Below the pieces are notes generated by a model. That model was not told the DNA's origin. It saw nothing but the letters and a program-made list of their open reading frames with translations, and did no database searches. Shown piece after piece: positions 16,082 through 23,990 of a stretch of DNA of 36,100 nucleotides; the first letter of the stretch is position 1; each line of letters starts with the position of its first letter. A program made the translations under genes and the position numbers. The DNA is from Bacilli bacterium (GTDB lineage: Bacteria; Bacillota_I; Bacilli_A; RFN20; CAG-449), in assembly GCA_900755065.1 (NCBI GenBank), contig CAAEFC010000019.1, forward strand, positions 1 through 36,100, in the 5' to 3' direction.

Positions 16082-18424
16082 ATGAGCGATCAAAACAACG
16101 AAAAAATGCCGTTATTGGTAACGCGGGGAATCATCGTGTTTCCCGATTGCAGCGAGCAACTCGACGTGGGCAGAGTCTTTTCTCTCAACGCGGTCACGCG
16201 TTCGCTGAGCGATTTCGACGGGAAGATCGTCATCTGCTCGCAAATCGATCCCGACAGCGAGGAAATCAAGGAAGAAACGATTTATGGTTTCGGGACGCTT
16301 TGCAACATTTCCACGGTGCGCGAACAGAAAGGTTTTTACAAAATTCGGGTAACCGGCATCGCCCGGGTGCGCTTAAAAGACGCCGACCTGTCCTTAAACG
16401 GCGCGGACGACTATCTGAAAACCGATTTCGACGTGATCGAATCGATCGACGGTTCGGACGAAAAAAACGAATCGGCCCTGATGGATCAGATCGTCAATCT
16501 GTTGTCGCACTTCGGCGGAACGAATCTTCCGCCGTCCCTTATCAACCGGTTGCAAAAGGGAATTTCCGCGGAGGATCTCTCCAATCAGTTGTGTCATTAT
16601 CTCCTCGTATCGCCTTCCGATAAGGAAAGAATGCTGGAAGAGGCGAATATCACGCGCCGCCTCGAATTTCTCGTCAGCCTTCTGGAACAGATGAAGAATG
16701 CGACGGAAATCGAAAAATCGATCAACCGCCGCGTCCGCGATAAAACCGATAAGCAGCAGAAAGAGTACATTCTTCGCGAAAAACTGAAAGCGACGCAGGA
16801 CGAACTCAACGAAGTCATCGGCGAAAACGAAGACGACGAAGAAAACGAAATCCTGCAAAAACTGGATTCGCAGGATTATCCGGAAGAGGTTCGGAAAAAA
16901 ATCAAAAAGGAATTGCAACGGTACAAGGTGCTTCCGGCGGCTTCTCTGGAAGCGAGCATGGCCAAGACCTATATCGACTGGCTGGTCGATCTCCCGTGGA
17001 GCATCCGCACCGAGGACAACGACTCTTTGGAGAACGTCGTCAAGGTGCTGGACGAGGACCATTACGGTCTGGAAAAGGTCAAGGAGAGAATCGTCGAATA
17101 CATCGCCGTGAAACAGATGACGAATTCGCTGAAAGCGCCGATCATCTGCCTGTACGGACCTCCGGGCGTCGGCAAAACTTCGCTCGCCAAATCGGTCGCC
17201 CGCGCGTTGGGAAGAAAATTCGTCAAGGCGAGTTTAGGCGGTCTTTACGACGAAGCCGAACTTCGCGGACATCGGAGAACTTATGTCGGCGCGATGCCGG
17301 GAAAGATCATCAAGGGCATCAAGAATGCCGGCGTATGCAATCCGGTCTTCTTACTCGACGAGATCGACAAGATGGCTTCTTCCAATAAGGGAGACCCTTC
17401 CAGCGCGTTGCTGGAAATTCTCGATCCGGAGCAGAACATCTATTTTCAGGACAACTACATCGAAGAGAATTACGATCTCAGCAACGTGATGTTCATCTGC
17501 ACGGCCAATTACCTGCAAAACATTCCCGCGCCTTTGCGCGACCGTCTGGAACTGATCGAACTCAATTCGTACACCGACATCGAAAAGTTGAATATCGCCA
17601 AATCGCATCTGATCGGGAAGCAGGAAAAGGCCAACGGCCTGAAAGAAGGAAAACTCTCTTTCGACGACGAAGCGATCCAATACATCATCGACTATTACAC
17701 GCGCGAAGCCGGCGTGCGGGAACTGGAAAGACAGATTTCCTCAATCTGCCGGAAAGCAGTCGTGGAATTCATCAAAAATCCGAAACTCGAACGGATACAG
17801 GTTACCGTCGATCAGGTCCGAAAGTATCTGGGAACGAATAAATACGAGTATTCCAAGAAGGAGAAATCCAGTCAGGTCGGCGTCGTTACCGGTCTGGCCT
17901 ACACGGAATTCGGCGGCGACATTCTTCCGGTCGAAGTGACCTACTTCGAGGGAAAAGGCGAATTGGTGATCACCGGAAATCTCGGCAACGTGATGAAGGA
18001 AAGCGCGACGATCGCGATCGATTACGTCCGCGCGAACGCGGTCAAATACGGCATCGATCCGAAATTCTTCGAATCGCACGGCATTCACATTCACGTTCCC
18101 GAAGGCGCCGTGCCGAAAGACGGTCCGAGCGCCGGCATCGCGCTGACGACCGCGGTCGTCTCCTGCCTGACCAACACGAAAGTCAAGTCGACGGTGGCGA
18201 TGACCGGAGAAGTCAATCTGCGCGGACAGGCTCTTCCGATCGGCGGACTGAAAGAGAAATCGCTCGCGGCGCTTCGCTCGGGCTTGAAGACGATCCTCAT
18301 TCCGCGCGACAATTCCAAGGACATCAGCGATCTGCCGCATGAAGTCAAATCCAAACTGGAAATCATTCTGATGGACAACGTCGACGACGCTTTGGCTGTC
18401 GCTTTCGAGAAAAGCGATGATTAA
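16082..18424 (+). CDS. lon: ATP-dependent protease Lon (LonA)
   Basis: 780 residues, family length. Order of domains: LonN substrate-recognition domain (about 10-210), coiled-coil linker (to about 310), AAA+ module and C-terminal protease. The Walker A is GPPGVGKT (359-366) and the Walker B is VFLLDEID. The Ser-Lys catalytic pair is Ser683 in DGPSAG and Lys724 in GGLKEK. It degrades misfolded and regulatory proteins in the cytosol. The start ATG follows AAAAGGAGGTAG. No CtsR or CIRCE operator is visible nearby, and the gene is most simply read from the tig promoter. It overlaps engB by eight bases. Confidence 0.97.
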   Translation: MSDQNNEKMPLLVTRGIIVFPDCSEQLDVGRVFSLNAVTRSLSDFDGKIVICSQIDPDSEEIKEETIYGFGTLCNISTVREQKGFYKIRVTGIARVRLKDADLSLNGADDYLKTDFDVIESIDGSDEKNESALMDQIVNLLSHFGGTNLPPSLINRLQKGISAEDLSNQLCHYLLVSPSDKERMLEEANITRRLEFLVSLLEQMKNATEIEKSINRRVRDKTDKQQKEYILREKLKATQDELNEVIGENEDDEENEILQKLDSQDYPEEVRKKIKKELQRYKVLPAASLEASMAKTYIDWLVDLPWSIRTEDNDSLENVVKVLDEDHYGLEKVKERIVEYIAVKQMTNSLKAPIICLYGPPGVGKTSLAKSVARALGRKFVKASLGGLYDEAELRGHRRTYVGAMPGKIIKGIKNAGVCNPVFLLDEIDKMASSNKGDPSSALLEILDPEQNIYFQDNYIEENYDLSNVMFICTANYLQNIPAPLRDRLELIELNSYTDIEKLNIAKSHLIGKQEKANGLKEGKLSFDDEAIQYIIDYYTREAGVRELERQISSICRKAVVEFIKNPKLERIQVTVDQVRKYLGTNKYEYSKKEKSSQVGVVTGLAYTEFGGDILPVEVTYFEGKGELVITGNLGNVMKESATIAIDYVRANAVKYGIDPKFFESHGIHIHVPEGAVPKDGPSAGIALTTAVVSCLTNTKVKSTVAMTGEVNLRGQALPIGGLKEKSLAALRSGLKTILIPRDNSKDISDLPHEVKSKLEIILMDNVDDALAVAFEKSDD

Positions 18425-18995
18425 CTTCCGAAACATCCGGTTCGTCTGTTCCGCGGTCGACAGGGAAGAGGAACTTGACGACAAGCCGAACGTCGTCTTC
18501 GTCGGGCGGAGCAACGTCGGGAAATCGACCTTGATCAATCTGATCGCGGACAATAAGGGGCTGGCTTTCGTTTCGCGCCGTCCCGGAATGACGCGGCTTC
18601 TCAACTACTTCGACGTTGACGGAAAGTTTTATCTGGTCGATGCGCCGGGATACGGTTACCGGAGTCTGGGAAAGAAAGACGCGTTCGACGACATGATGGA
18701 CGCCTATTTTAGCGAAAATCCGAGTTTGAAACTGGTCGTCTGGCTTCTCGATCCGCGAAGGGAACTCTCGGAGGAAGACCGCGCCTTTTATCGCTTTTTA
18801 AAGGAAAGAGACCTTCCCGCGATCGTCGTCTTCACCAAGGCCGACAAACTGAATCAGTCGGAGAAAGCGAAGGTGAAAAAGACGGCCGGCGAGAGTCTGA
18901 GCGAGTTTGAATATCTCCTGACCTCCTCTTCGGACAAACGCAACGTCGAGGCGCTTCGCAATCGGATTGCCGCCTCTTTATTTCCGAATGTATGA
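18417..18995 (+). CDS. engB: Ribosome biogenesis GTPase EngB (YsxC/YihA)
   Basis: 192 residues, normal for the family. The GTPase motifs are G1 GRSNVGKS (30-37), G2 around RPGMT, G3 DAPGYG and G4 TKADK. EngB is needed for late assembly of the 50S ribosomal subunit. The ATG overlaps the last codons of lon, a lon-ysxC arrangement also found in Bacillus. A terminator stem contains the last codons and the stop, so transcription of the tig-lon-engB unit should end here. Confidence 0.95.
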   Translation: MINFRNIRFVCSAVDREEELDDKPNVVFVGRSNVGKSTLINLIADNKGLAFVSRRPGMTRLLNYFDVDGKFYLVDAPGYGYRSLGKKDAFDDMMDAYFSENPSLKLVVWLLDPRRELSEEDRAFYRFLKERDLPAIVVFTKADKLNQSEKAKVKKTAGESLSEFEYLLTSSSDKRNVEALRNRIAASLFPNV

Positions 18996-19017
18996 TCGCG
19001 TATCATACATTTTTTTT
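18987..19017 (+). terminator. Intrinsic terminator overlapping the engB stop codon
   Basis: A perfect 10-base-pair stem, AATGTATGAT (18987-18996) with ATCATACATT (19002-19011), loop CGCGT, then T through 19017. The TGA of engB (18993-18995) lies in the left arm. It also argues against the upstream extension of the next reading frame, which would start within the stem. Confidence 0.9.
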
Positions 19018-19040
19018 GATGATAATTTTCGGGCTTTTAT

Positions 19041-19049
19041 CATACTTTA
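19041..19049 (+). promoter_or_regulatory. Candidate sporulation sigma (E/K-type) -10 element
   Basis: CATACTTTA matches the sigma-K -10 consensus CATAnnnTA exactly and the sigma-E form CATACAnT at all but one position. An ATAATT at 19022-19027 is a possible sigma-E -35, 13 bases upstream. A sigma-A reading (TATACT, 19048-19053) is also possible, but has no -35. The gene below is spoVID-like, which is sigma-E-controlled in Bacillus. Short degenerate site, so tentative. Confidence 0.4.
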
Positions 19050-19063
19050 TACTAGGTGATGAT

Positions 19064-19873
19064 ATGAAAAGAGAGTTTTATCAGGATTTTTTGTTGGATT
19101 CGGGAGCCTATCAGGTCGACATACTGTCCTCGAAAATCTCCGGCGGAATGAACCGGGACGGGGAATGCAGTTGCACGGTGTCGAGCCGAATCAAAATTTT
19201 CTATCCGGAACGCGAAGAAGAGAAGACGTTGGAAATCGTGATGAAGGAATTTCCGTTTGAATGCACGGCCGGGTCGTTGAAGATGGACGTTCTCGACATT
19301 CATTCTCTTTTGACCTGCTCGCGGCTCACCTTGTACGGCGAGATCGAAATCAACGCGATCGAGAAAGGCGTCGATGAATTTAAAATCGATCCGACCAAAG
19401 AGAGTCTGATCCAGTCGTACCTATCCTTTCAGCGGAGCAAGAGGGAGAACAGGGAAATCGACGTCGTTTCGACGCTTCCCGAAGACGAAATCGCCCAGAA
19501 AATTCTCGAAGAGGAGATCGTGCCGATTTCCTGCGAAGATCTGGAAAAAAGCGATGAAGACGAACACGTGATTCTCGCCAAGTCCGATGAGGAAAAAGAA
19601 TGCCCCGATGTAGCGGAAGAAACGAAAAAACCGGAAGAAGAAAGTCCGGAGAAAGACGAAGCCCCGATCGAGATCAAAGAGGCGGAAAAGGCGATCAAGC
19701 AGGAATTGCTGAAAGAGAATTTCGTTTCGCCGTATTTTTATTACCGGCTCGGCAAGGACGAAACCCTGAATGACGCTTTGCGGAAATGGAACGTCGGAAT
19801 GGACGAATTTCTGAAATGCAATTCGTCCCGCGAATACCGTGAAAACAGCCTGATCAGAATCCGGAAGAAATGA
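19064..19873 (+). CDS. SpoVID-like spore coat assembly protein with C-terminal LysM domain
   Basis: 269 residues from the ATG at 19064 (Shine-Dalgarno TAGGTGATG). A longer frame from 18992 would begin inside the engB terminator and is rejected. Three parts are visible: a beta-rich N-terminal domain (about 1-120) with DILSSKISGG and repeated strands, a highly acidic low-complexity linker (about 150-215), and a LysM-like C-terminus (about 222-268; FYYRLGKDETLNDALRKWN, then CNSS). This is the architecture of Bacillus SpoVID, which binds the SpoIVA layer and lets coat proteins encase the forespore. Position supports it: in B. subtilis spoVID-ysxE-valS lies just downstream of ysxC (engB) and the hem genes. 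The call rests on architecture and synteny, as similarity seems low. Confidence 0.7.
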   Translation: MKREFYQDFLLDSGAYQVDILSSKISGGMNRDGECSCTVSSRIKIFYPEREEEKTLEIVMKEFPFECTAGSLKMDVLDIHSLLTCSRLTLYGEIEINAIEKGVDEFKIDPTKESLIQSYLSFQRSKRENREIDVVSTLPEDEIAQKILEEEIVPISCEDLEKSDEDEHVILAKSDEEKECPDVAEETKKPEEESPEKDEAPIEIKEAEKAIKQELLKENFVSPYFYYRLGKDETLNDALRKWNVGMDEFLKCNSSREYRENSLIRIRKK

Positions 19874-20793
19874 AGAAAATCCTGCAATATCTCTATCGGA
19901 TTCGAATCGTCAATATCATCGAAATCACGGAGAACACCCGGAAGATCGTCACCGACAAGAGCCACTATATCCTGAAAAAAGTGGATTCGCTCAACAAGGA
20001 AAACATCTATATCCGGCTCAGCCTTTCCAAAGTTCCGTACTTCAATCTTCCTCTCAAAAGCGTCCGCGACCGTTACGTCGAAGAGATCGATCGCGAATAC
20101 TATATCCTTTCTTATTATTATAAAGACGAGAGCATGGCTCTGGAAGAGTTGCGGATGTCGTTTTACCTCAAAGCCATTGCGATGCTGCATCAGAATACGC
20201 TGTACCCGTTGAAAGTGAACGACGGCTATTTCGCCGAATCGCTTCATTACATCGAAACCCGGATTTTAAGCGTGCGCGAAGAAATCGACACGCGGATGTT
20301 CAACGTCGAGCGGAGCGAATACCACAGTCCCAGCGATTGGTACTATCTTTCGTGTTACCGGATTTTCAACAACGCGCTGAACGAAGCGCAGAAATATCTG
20401 GATTCGCTGAACGAAGAATTCGAGAAACTGCACAGCGTCGAATTGTCTTTGACGTATCAGAACTATCAGTTGGATCATATCCTCCTGAAAGAAGAAAAGA
20501 TCGTTTCGTTAGAAAAAGTCGCTTTTTCGCCGCCTGTATACGATCTGGTCGACTTCGTCGAGAAGAATTACCACAGCAGCGTCGACATCAGCCGGATTCT
20601 TTCCGCCTACACGGATATTCACCCGCTGTATCCGTATCAGAAGTACTGGCTTCTGGCTCTGCTGTTTATTCCGAAAATCAATAAAGAAACAGAGGATATC
20701 CGCGATATCGAATCTCTGTTTCTTTCGCTCAATTATCTGGAAGTTACCGAAAAAATCCGGGCTAATCTTTTGAACCAAACTGAGTCAGCGTGA
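19870..20793 (+). CDS. YsxE-like spore coat protein (CotS kinase-like family)
   Basis: 307 residues, overlapping the spoVID-like gene by ATGA, as ysxE follows spoVID in Bacillus. The fold pattern is that of the CotS/YsxE family of phosphotransferase-like coat proteins. A lysine-bearing strand near KSHYILKKV is followed by helices and then the catalytic-loop equivalent SLTYQNYQLDHILL. The usual HGD and metal-binding Asp of active kinases are missing (the matching segment is SLEKVAFSPPVYDLVDF), so it is probably a pseudokinase; Bacillus YsxE is degenerate too. Likely coat-associated in the mother cell. Its last 32 bases overlap a small gene on the other strand. Confidence 0.68.
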   Translation: MKKILQYLYRIRIVNIIEITENTRKIVTDKSHYILKKVDSLNKENIYIRLSLSKVPYFNLPLKSVRDRYVEEIDREYYILSYYYKDESMALEELRMSFYLKAIAMLHQNTLYPLKVNDGYFAESLHYIETRILSVREEIDTRMFNVERSEYHSPSDWYYLSCYRIFNNALNEAQKYLDSLNEEFEKLHSVELSLTYQNYQLDHILLKEEKIVSLEKVAFSPPVYDLVDFVEKNYHSSVDISRILSAYTDIHPLYPYQKYWLLALLFIPKINKETEDIRDIESLFLSLNYLEVTEKIRANLLNQTESA

Positions 20794-20950
20794 AGGCGAC
20801 TACCAGAACGACCAGCATCACCTGATTGATTTTCGTCGGAGAGAGCACGAAGAGCAACGCCTGATAAATCAGAATGAAGGGAATCGCTTCAAACAGTTTC
20901 TTCTGGTAGTACGGAAATTTGTTTTTCAACATCAGCCAATATTTTTTCAT
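20762..20950 (-). CDS. Small two-helix membrane protein of unknown function
   Basis: 62 residues, starting MKKYWLMLKNKFPYY, with two predicted helices (about 20-37 and 41-58) and a short polar end. Its start is preceded on the minus strand by TAAGTAGGTGA, a good ribosome binding site, and by a possible -10 TATAGT about 15 bases further up. The gene runs convergently into the ysxE-like gene with a 32-base 3' overlap. I do not recognise the family. The basic N-terminus followed by helices suggests both ends inside. Real gene more likely than not, given the binding site and the membrane-protein composition. Confidence 0.6.
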   Translation of the reverse strand: MKKYWLMLKNKFPYYQKKLFEAIPFILIYQALLFVLSPTKINQVMLVVLVVAFTLTQFGSKD

Positions 20951-21100
20951 AAATTCACCTACTTAACTATATTCTGAAAATTCCGTTTTAGAAGAGGGGA
21001 AGTCAGGTGTTTTCTTTTTGGAATCAATCGCTGATTACATCGAACAGAAGCATAAGATAAATTTACAGGATAATTTTCGGAATGAAATCGCAAATATCTG
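20951..21100. other. Intergenic stretch between the small membrane protein and the valS promoter
   Basis: Apart from the divergent leader of the small gene (20951-20990) I see no open frame, hairpin or repeat here. The rest of this 423-base gap is the valS promoter and T-box leader. Confidence 0.6.
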
Positions 21101-21129
21101 TTGACTTAAAGTCGGAAAAAGGCAAAAAT
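21101..21129 (+). promoter_or_regulatory. Probable sigma-A-type promoter for valS
   Basis: -35 TTGACT (21101-21106), 17-base spacer and a weak -10 AAAAAT (21124-21129). The transcript would begin near 21136, just ahead of the T-box Stem I. The -35 lies in a small palindrome, GACTTAAAGTC. Confidence 0.5.
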
Positions 21130-21139
21130 AAGGTGTACG

Positions 21140-21358
21140 ATGAATAAGAGGGAATGCGTCGGAAGGTTTCAGCGAGTCTGATCGGGTGAAAGCAGACATC
21201 GGAAGGCGGATTCAGGTCGCTTAGGAGTGCGAAAGTAATGTTTCCGTCGATCGCGTTAAGATCAAAGAGAGCCGGTTATCGGGAATGACCGGGAAAAAAG
21301 GTGGCATCACGGTAATTATCGTCCTGTGGAGTATGTGGACTCTGCGGGACGTTTTTTT
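21140..21358 (+). promoter_or_regulatory. Valine T-box riboswitch (valS leader)
   Basis: Uncharged tRNA-Val should bind this leader and prevent termination upstream of valS. Stem I's top is GTCTG/CAGAC (21175-21197 region) around a GGGTGAAAG loop after AGCGAG. The 3' side GGTCGCTTAGGAGTGC follows the usual specifier layout and places the valine codon GTC at 21216-21218. GAAAGTAA and TTTCCGTCG are the Stem II/III parts. The T-box proper is AAAGGTGGCATCACGG (21297-21312). In the antiterminator, AGG (21299-21301) pairs with CCT (21323-21325) and ACG (21309-21311) pairs with CGT (21320-21322). A 7-base bulge TGGCATC lies between, where the consensus is TGGNACC. The bulge N is C; see findings. The terminator competes for 21320-21325. 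Confidence 0.9.
21320..21358 (+). terminator. T-box leader terminator
   Basis: CGTCCTGTGGAGT (21320-21332) pairs with ACTCTGCGGGACG (21339-21351), 13 pairs with three G-T wobbles and a six-base loop, then seven T (21352-21358). Its left arm contains the bases that pair with the T-box sequence in the antiterminator. Confidence 0.92.
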
Positions 21359-21373
21359 GAAAGGAGAAAAGAG

Positions 21374-23965
21374 ATGTTGGACAAGCGTTACAATCCGAAG
21401 GAAATCGAAAAAGGGAAGTATCAGGAATGGAAAAAGCGGGGGTATTTCACCGCGAAAGGCGGGGACAAACCGAAGTTTTCGATGGTGATTCCGCCTCCGA
21501 ACGTAACCGGAAAACTGCATATCGGCCATTCCTGGAACATCACGATCCAGGATATCATCGCCCGGTACAAGAGAGCGAAAGGCTACGATGTTCTCTGGCT
21601 TCCGGGAACGGATCACGCCGGAATCGCCACGCAGGCCAAAATCGAGGAGAAACTGCGCTTGCAGGGGCTTTCGCGTTATCAGTTGGGAAGGGAAAAGTTT
21701 CTTCAAGAGGCGTGGAAGTGGAAAGAGGAGTACGCCCGGACGATTCATAAGCAATGGGAAATGATGGGCATCGCCGTCGATTATTCCCGCGAACGTTTCA
21801 CCCTCGACGAGGGTCTGAACAAGGCGGTTCGGAAAGTGTTCGTTTCGCTTTACCGAAAGGGACTCATTTACCGTGGCGAGCGGATCATCAACTGGGACCC
21901 GGTTTACAAAACCGCGTTGAGCAACATCGAGGTCATCTATCAGGAAGATCCGGGGAAAATGTACTATTTCCGGTATTATCTGGAAGATTCTTCCGAATAT
22001 CTGGTCGTCGCGACGACGCGTCCGGAGACGATGTTCGGCGATGTCTGCGTCGCGGTGAATCCGAAAGATGAGCGTTACCGCGAGGTTGTCGGGAAATACG
22101 TCGTCAATCCGGCCAATGGCGAAAAACTTCCGGTCATCGCGGACAGTTACGTCGATACGGAATTCGGAACCGGCGCGATGAAATGCACGCCGGCACACGA
22201 TCCGAACGACTTCAAAATCGCTCAGAAATATCATCTCCCGCATCCGAAATGCATGAACGACGACGCCACGATGAACGATATCTGCGGAAAATATCGCGGA
22301 CAGGACCGTTACGAGTGCCGGAAAAATCTGGTGGCCGAAATCGAAAAACGGGGTTGTCTGATCAAGATCGAGGACATCGTGCATCAGGTCGGACACAGCG
22401 AACGGAGCCACGCCGTCGTCGAACCGATGCTGTCCGAGCAATGGTTCGTCCGCATGGGTCCGCTTTCGGAAGCGGCTTTGAACTATCAGGAGGGCGATCG
22501 TCCGATCGAATTCATTCCGGAACGGTTCAACAAGATTTTCACCAACTGGATGACGCATTGCGAAGACTGGTGCATTTCCCGTCAACTCTGGTGGGGACAT
22601 CGGATACCGGCGTACTACCACAAGGTTACCGGCGAACTCCTCGTCAGCGAGGAGGAACCGGCGGACAGGGAGAACTGGACGCAGGACGAAGACGTTCTCG
22701 ACACGTGGTTTTCTTCGGCGCTCTGGCCGTTTTCGACGCTCGGGTGGCCGGAAGAAACGGAAGATCTGAAACGCTATTATCCGCTCGACGTCATGGTCAC
22801 GGCTTACGACATCATCTTTTTCTGGGTGAGCCGGATGATCTTTCAGGGGCTGGAATTCACGAAGTCCCGTCCGTTCGACAAGGTATTGATTCACGGCCTC
22901 ATCCGCGATGCGCAGGGGAGAAAAATGTCCAAGTCGCTGGGAAACGGCATCGATCCGATCGACGAAATCGAAAAGTACGGCGTCGACGCGATCCGTTACT
23001 TTCTGACCACTTCGACCTCGCCGGGACAGGACACGCGCTATATCGACGAAAAGGTTCAGGCGGCCGCGAATTATCTGAACAAGATCTGGAACGCTTCCCG
23101 TTTCATTTTGCTTCACATCGCTCCGGACGAGAAGGATTTCCGGATCGACGAGGCGTTACTCGACGATATTGACAAATACATTCTGACCCGATTGCAGAAG
23201 ACGATCGCGAAAGTCACCGCCAACATGGAAAAATACGACTTCGCCAACGCTTCGACGCATCTTTACAATTTCGTTTACGACGATTTTACGTCGTGGTATC
23301 TCGAATTTGCCAAACTGAAACTTCAATCGGGCGATGAAAAACAGGCGCACAACGCGCTCGCGGTTCTTCTGGAAGTGCTGAAATCCGTCCTGCTCATGAT
23401 CTATCCGTACACGCCGTTCATCGCGGAGGAAATCTACCTGAATCTGCCGGAACATCTGGAATCGATCATGGTGGACCGCTATCCGGAAGTCGACGAAAGC
23501 CGGATCGACGAGAAGAGCGAAGCGCTGATTGCCGATCTGATCGCCATGATCAAGGATATCCGTGCGTACAAGGTGGAGAATCAGATCGCCCCGAACGGCG
23601 CGGTCAGCCTGACGTTAATTCCGACGAAAGGCGACGTATCCGCTCTGATTCCGTATCTGAAACGGTTCGCTTTCGCCAAAGAGATCAACGTCCGGAGCGA
23701 ATGCGAAGGGAATCTGCACGTCTACGGTTGTGCCAATCTGGTCATCGAGGATCAGGTCGACAAAGACGCGCTTCTGGCCCGGCTGAATAAGGAAATCGAA
23801 AGGCTCACCGGCGAGGTCGAACGGGGAACGAAGATGCTTTCCAACCCGAATTTTCTCGCCAAAGCGCCGAAAGAAAAGGTCGAGCGGGAAGAGAGCAAAC
23901 TGCGCGATTACCGGAACGAACTGGCGGTTTATCTGGAAAAAGCCGAAGCGTTGAAAAAACGATAG
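21374..23965 (+). CDS. valS: Valyl-tRNA synthetase
   Basis: 863 residues, family length about 880. The frame opens upstream at 21326 within the riboswitch terminator. The ATG at 21374 follows AAGGAGAAAAGAG and is the proper start. Class I signatures are HIGH (49-52) and KMSKS (517-521). The editing domain lies between them (about 190-330; TTRPETMFGD), then the anticodon-binding domain and a C-terminal coiled coil (about 800-860) typical of ValS. It charges tRNA-Val, with editing of threonine and aminobutyrate. Expression is under the T-box upstream. The M16 peptidase starts 26 bases after its stop and may share the transcript. Confidence 0.98.
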   Translation: MLDKRYNPKEIEKGKYQEWKKRGYFTAKGGDKPKFSMVIPPPNVTGKLHIGHSWNITIQDIIARYKRAKGYDVLWLPGTDHAGIATQAKIEEKLRLQGLSRYQLGREKFLQEAWKWKEEYARTIHKQWEMMGIAVDYSRERFTLDEGLNKAVRKVFVSLYRKGLIYRGERIINWDPVYKTALSNIEVIYQEDPGKMYYFRYYLEDSSEYLVVATTRPETMFGDVCVAVNPKDERYREVVGKYVVNPANGEKLPVIADSYVDTEFGTGAMKCTPAHDPNDFKIAQKYHLPHPKCMNDDATMNDICGKYRGQDRYECRKNLVAEIEKRGCLIKIEDIVHQVGHSERSHAVVEPMLSEQWFVRMGPLSEAALNYQEGDRPIEFIPERFNKIFTNWMTHCEDWCISRQLWWGHRIPAYYHKVTGELLVSEEEPADRENWTQDEDVLDTWFSSALWPFSTLGWPEETEDLKRYYPLDVMVTAYDIIFFWVSRMIFQGLEFTKSRPFDKVLIHGLIRDAQGRKMSKSLGNGIDPIDEIEKYGVDAIRYFLTTSTSPGQDTRYIDEKVQAAANYLNKIWNASRFILLHIAPDEKDFRIDEALLDDIDKYILTRLQKTIAKVTANMEKYDFANASTHLYNFVYDDFTSWYLEFAKLKLQSGDEKQAHNALAVLLEVLKSVLLMIYPYTPFIAEEIYLNLPEHLESIMVDRYPEVDESRIDEKSEALIADLIAMIKDIRAYKVENQIAPNGAVSLTLIPTKGDVSALIPYLKRFAFAKEINVRSECEGNLHVYGCANLVIEDQVDKDALLARLNKEIERLTGEVERGTKMLSNPNFLAKAPKEKVEREESKLRDYRNELAVYLEKAEALKKR

Positions 23966-23990
23966 GCCGGAAAAAAGAGAGGAAAAAAAC

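Noticed and set aside
18992..19063. Upstream extension of the spoVID-like reading frame encoding a hydrophobic stretch (MIAYHTFFLMII...), which could be read as a membrane anchor
   Set aside because: It would begin inside the engB terminator stem and its T-run, and the transcript probably starts later. The ATG at 19064 has a proper ribosome binding site.
21221..23116. 631-codon open frame on the minus strand opposite valS
   Set aside because: Same shadow effect. It runs through the T-box leader and has no binding site or plausible protein features.
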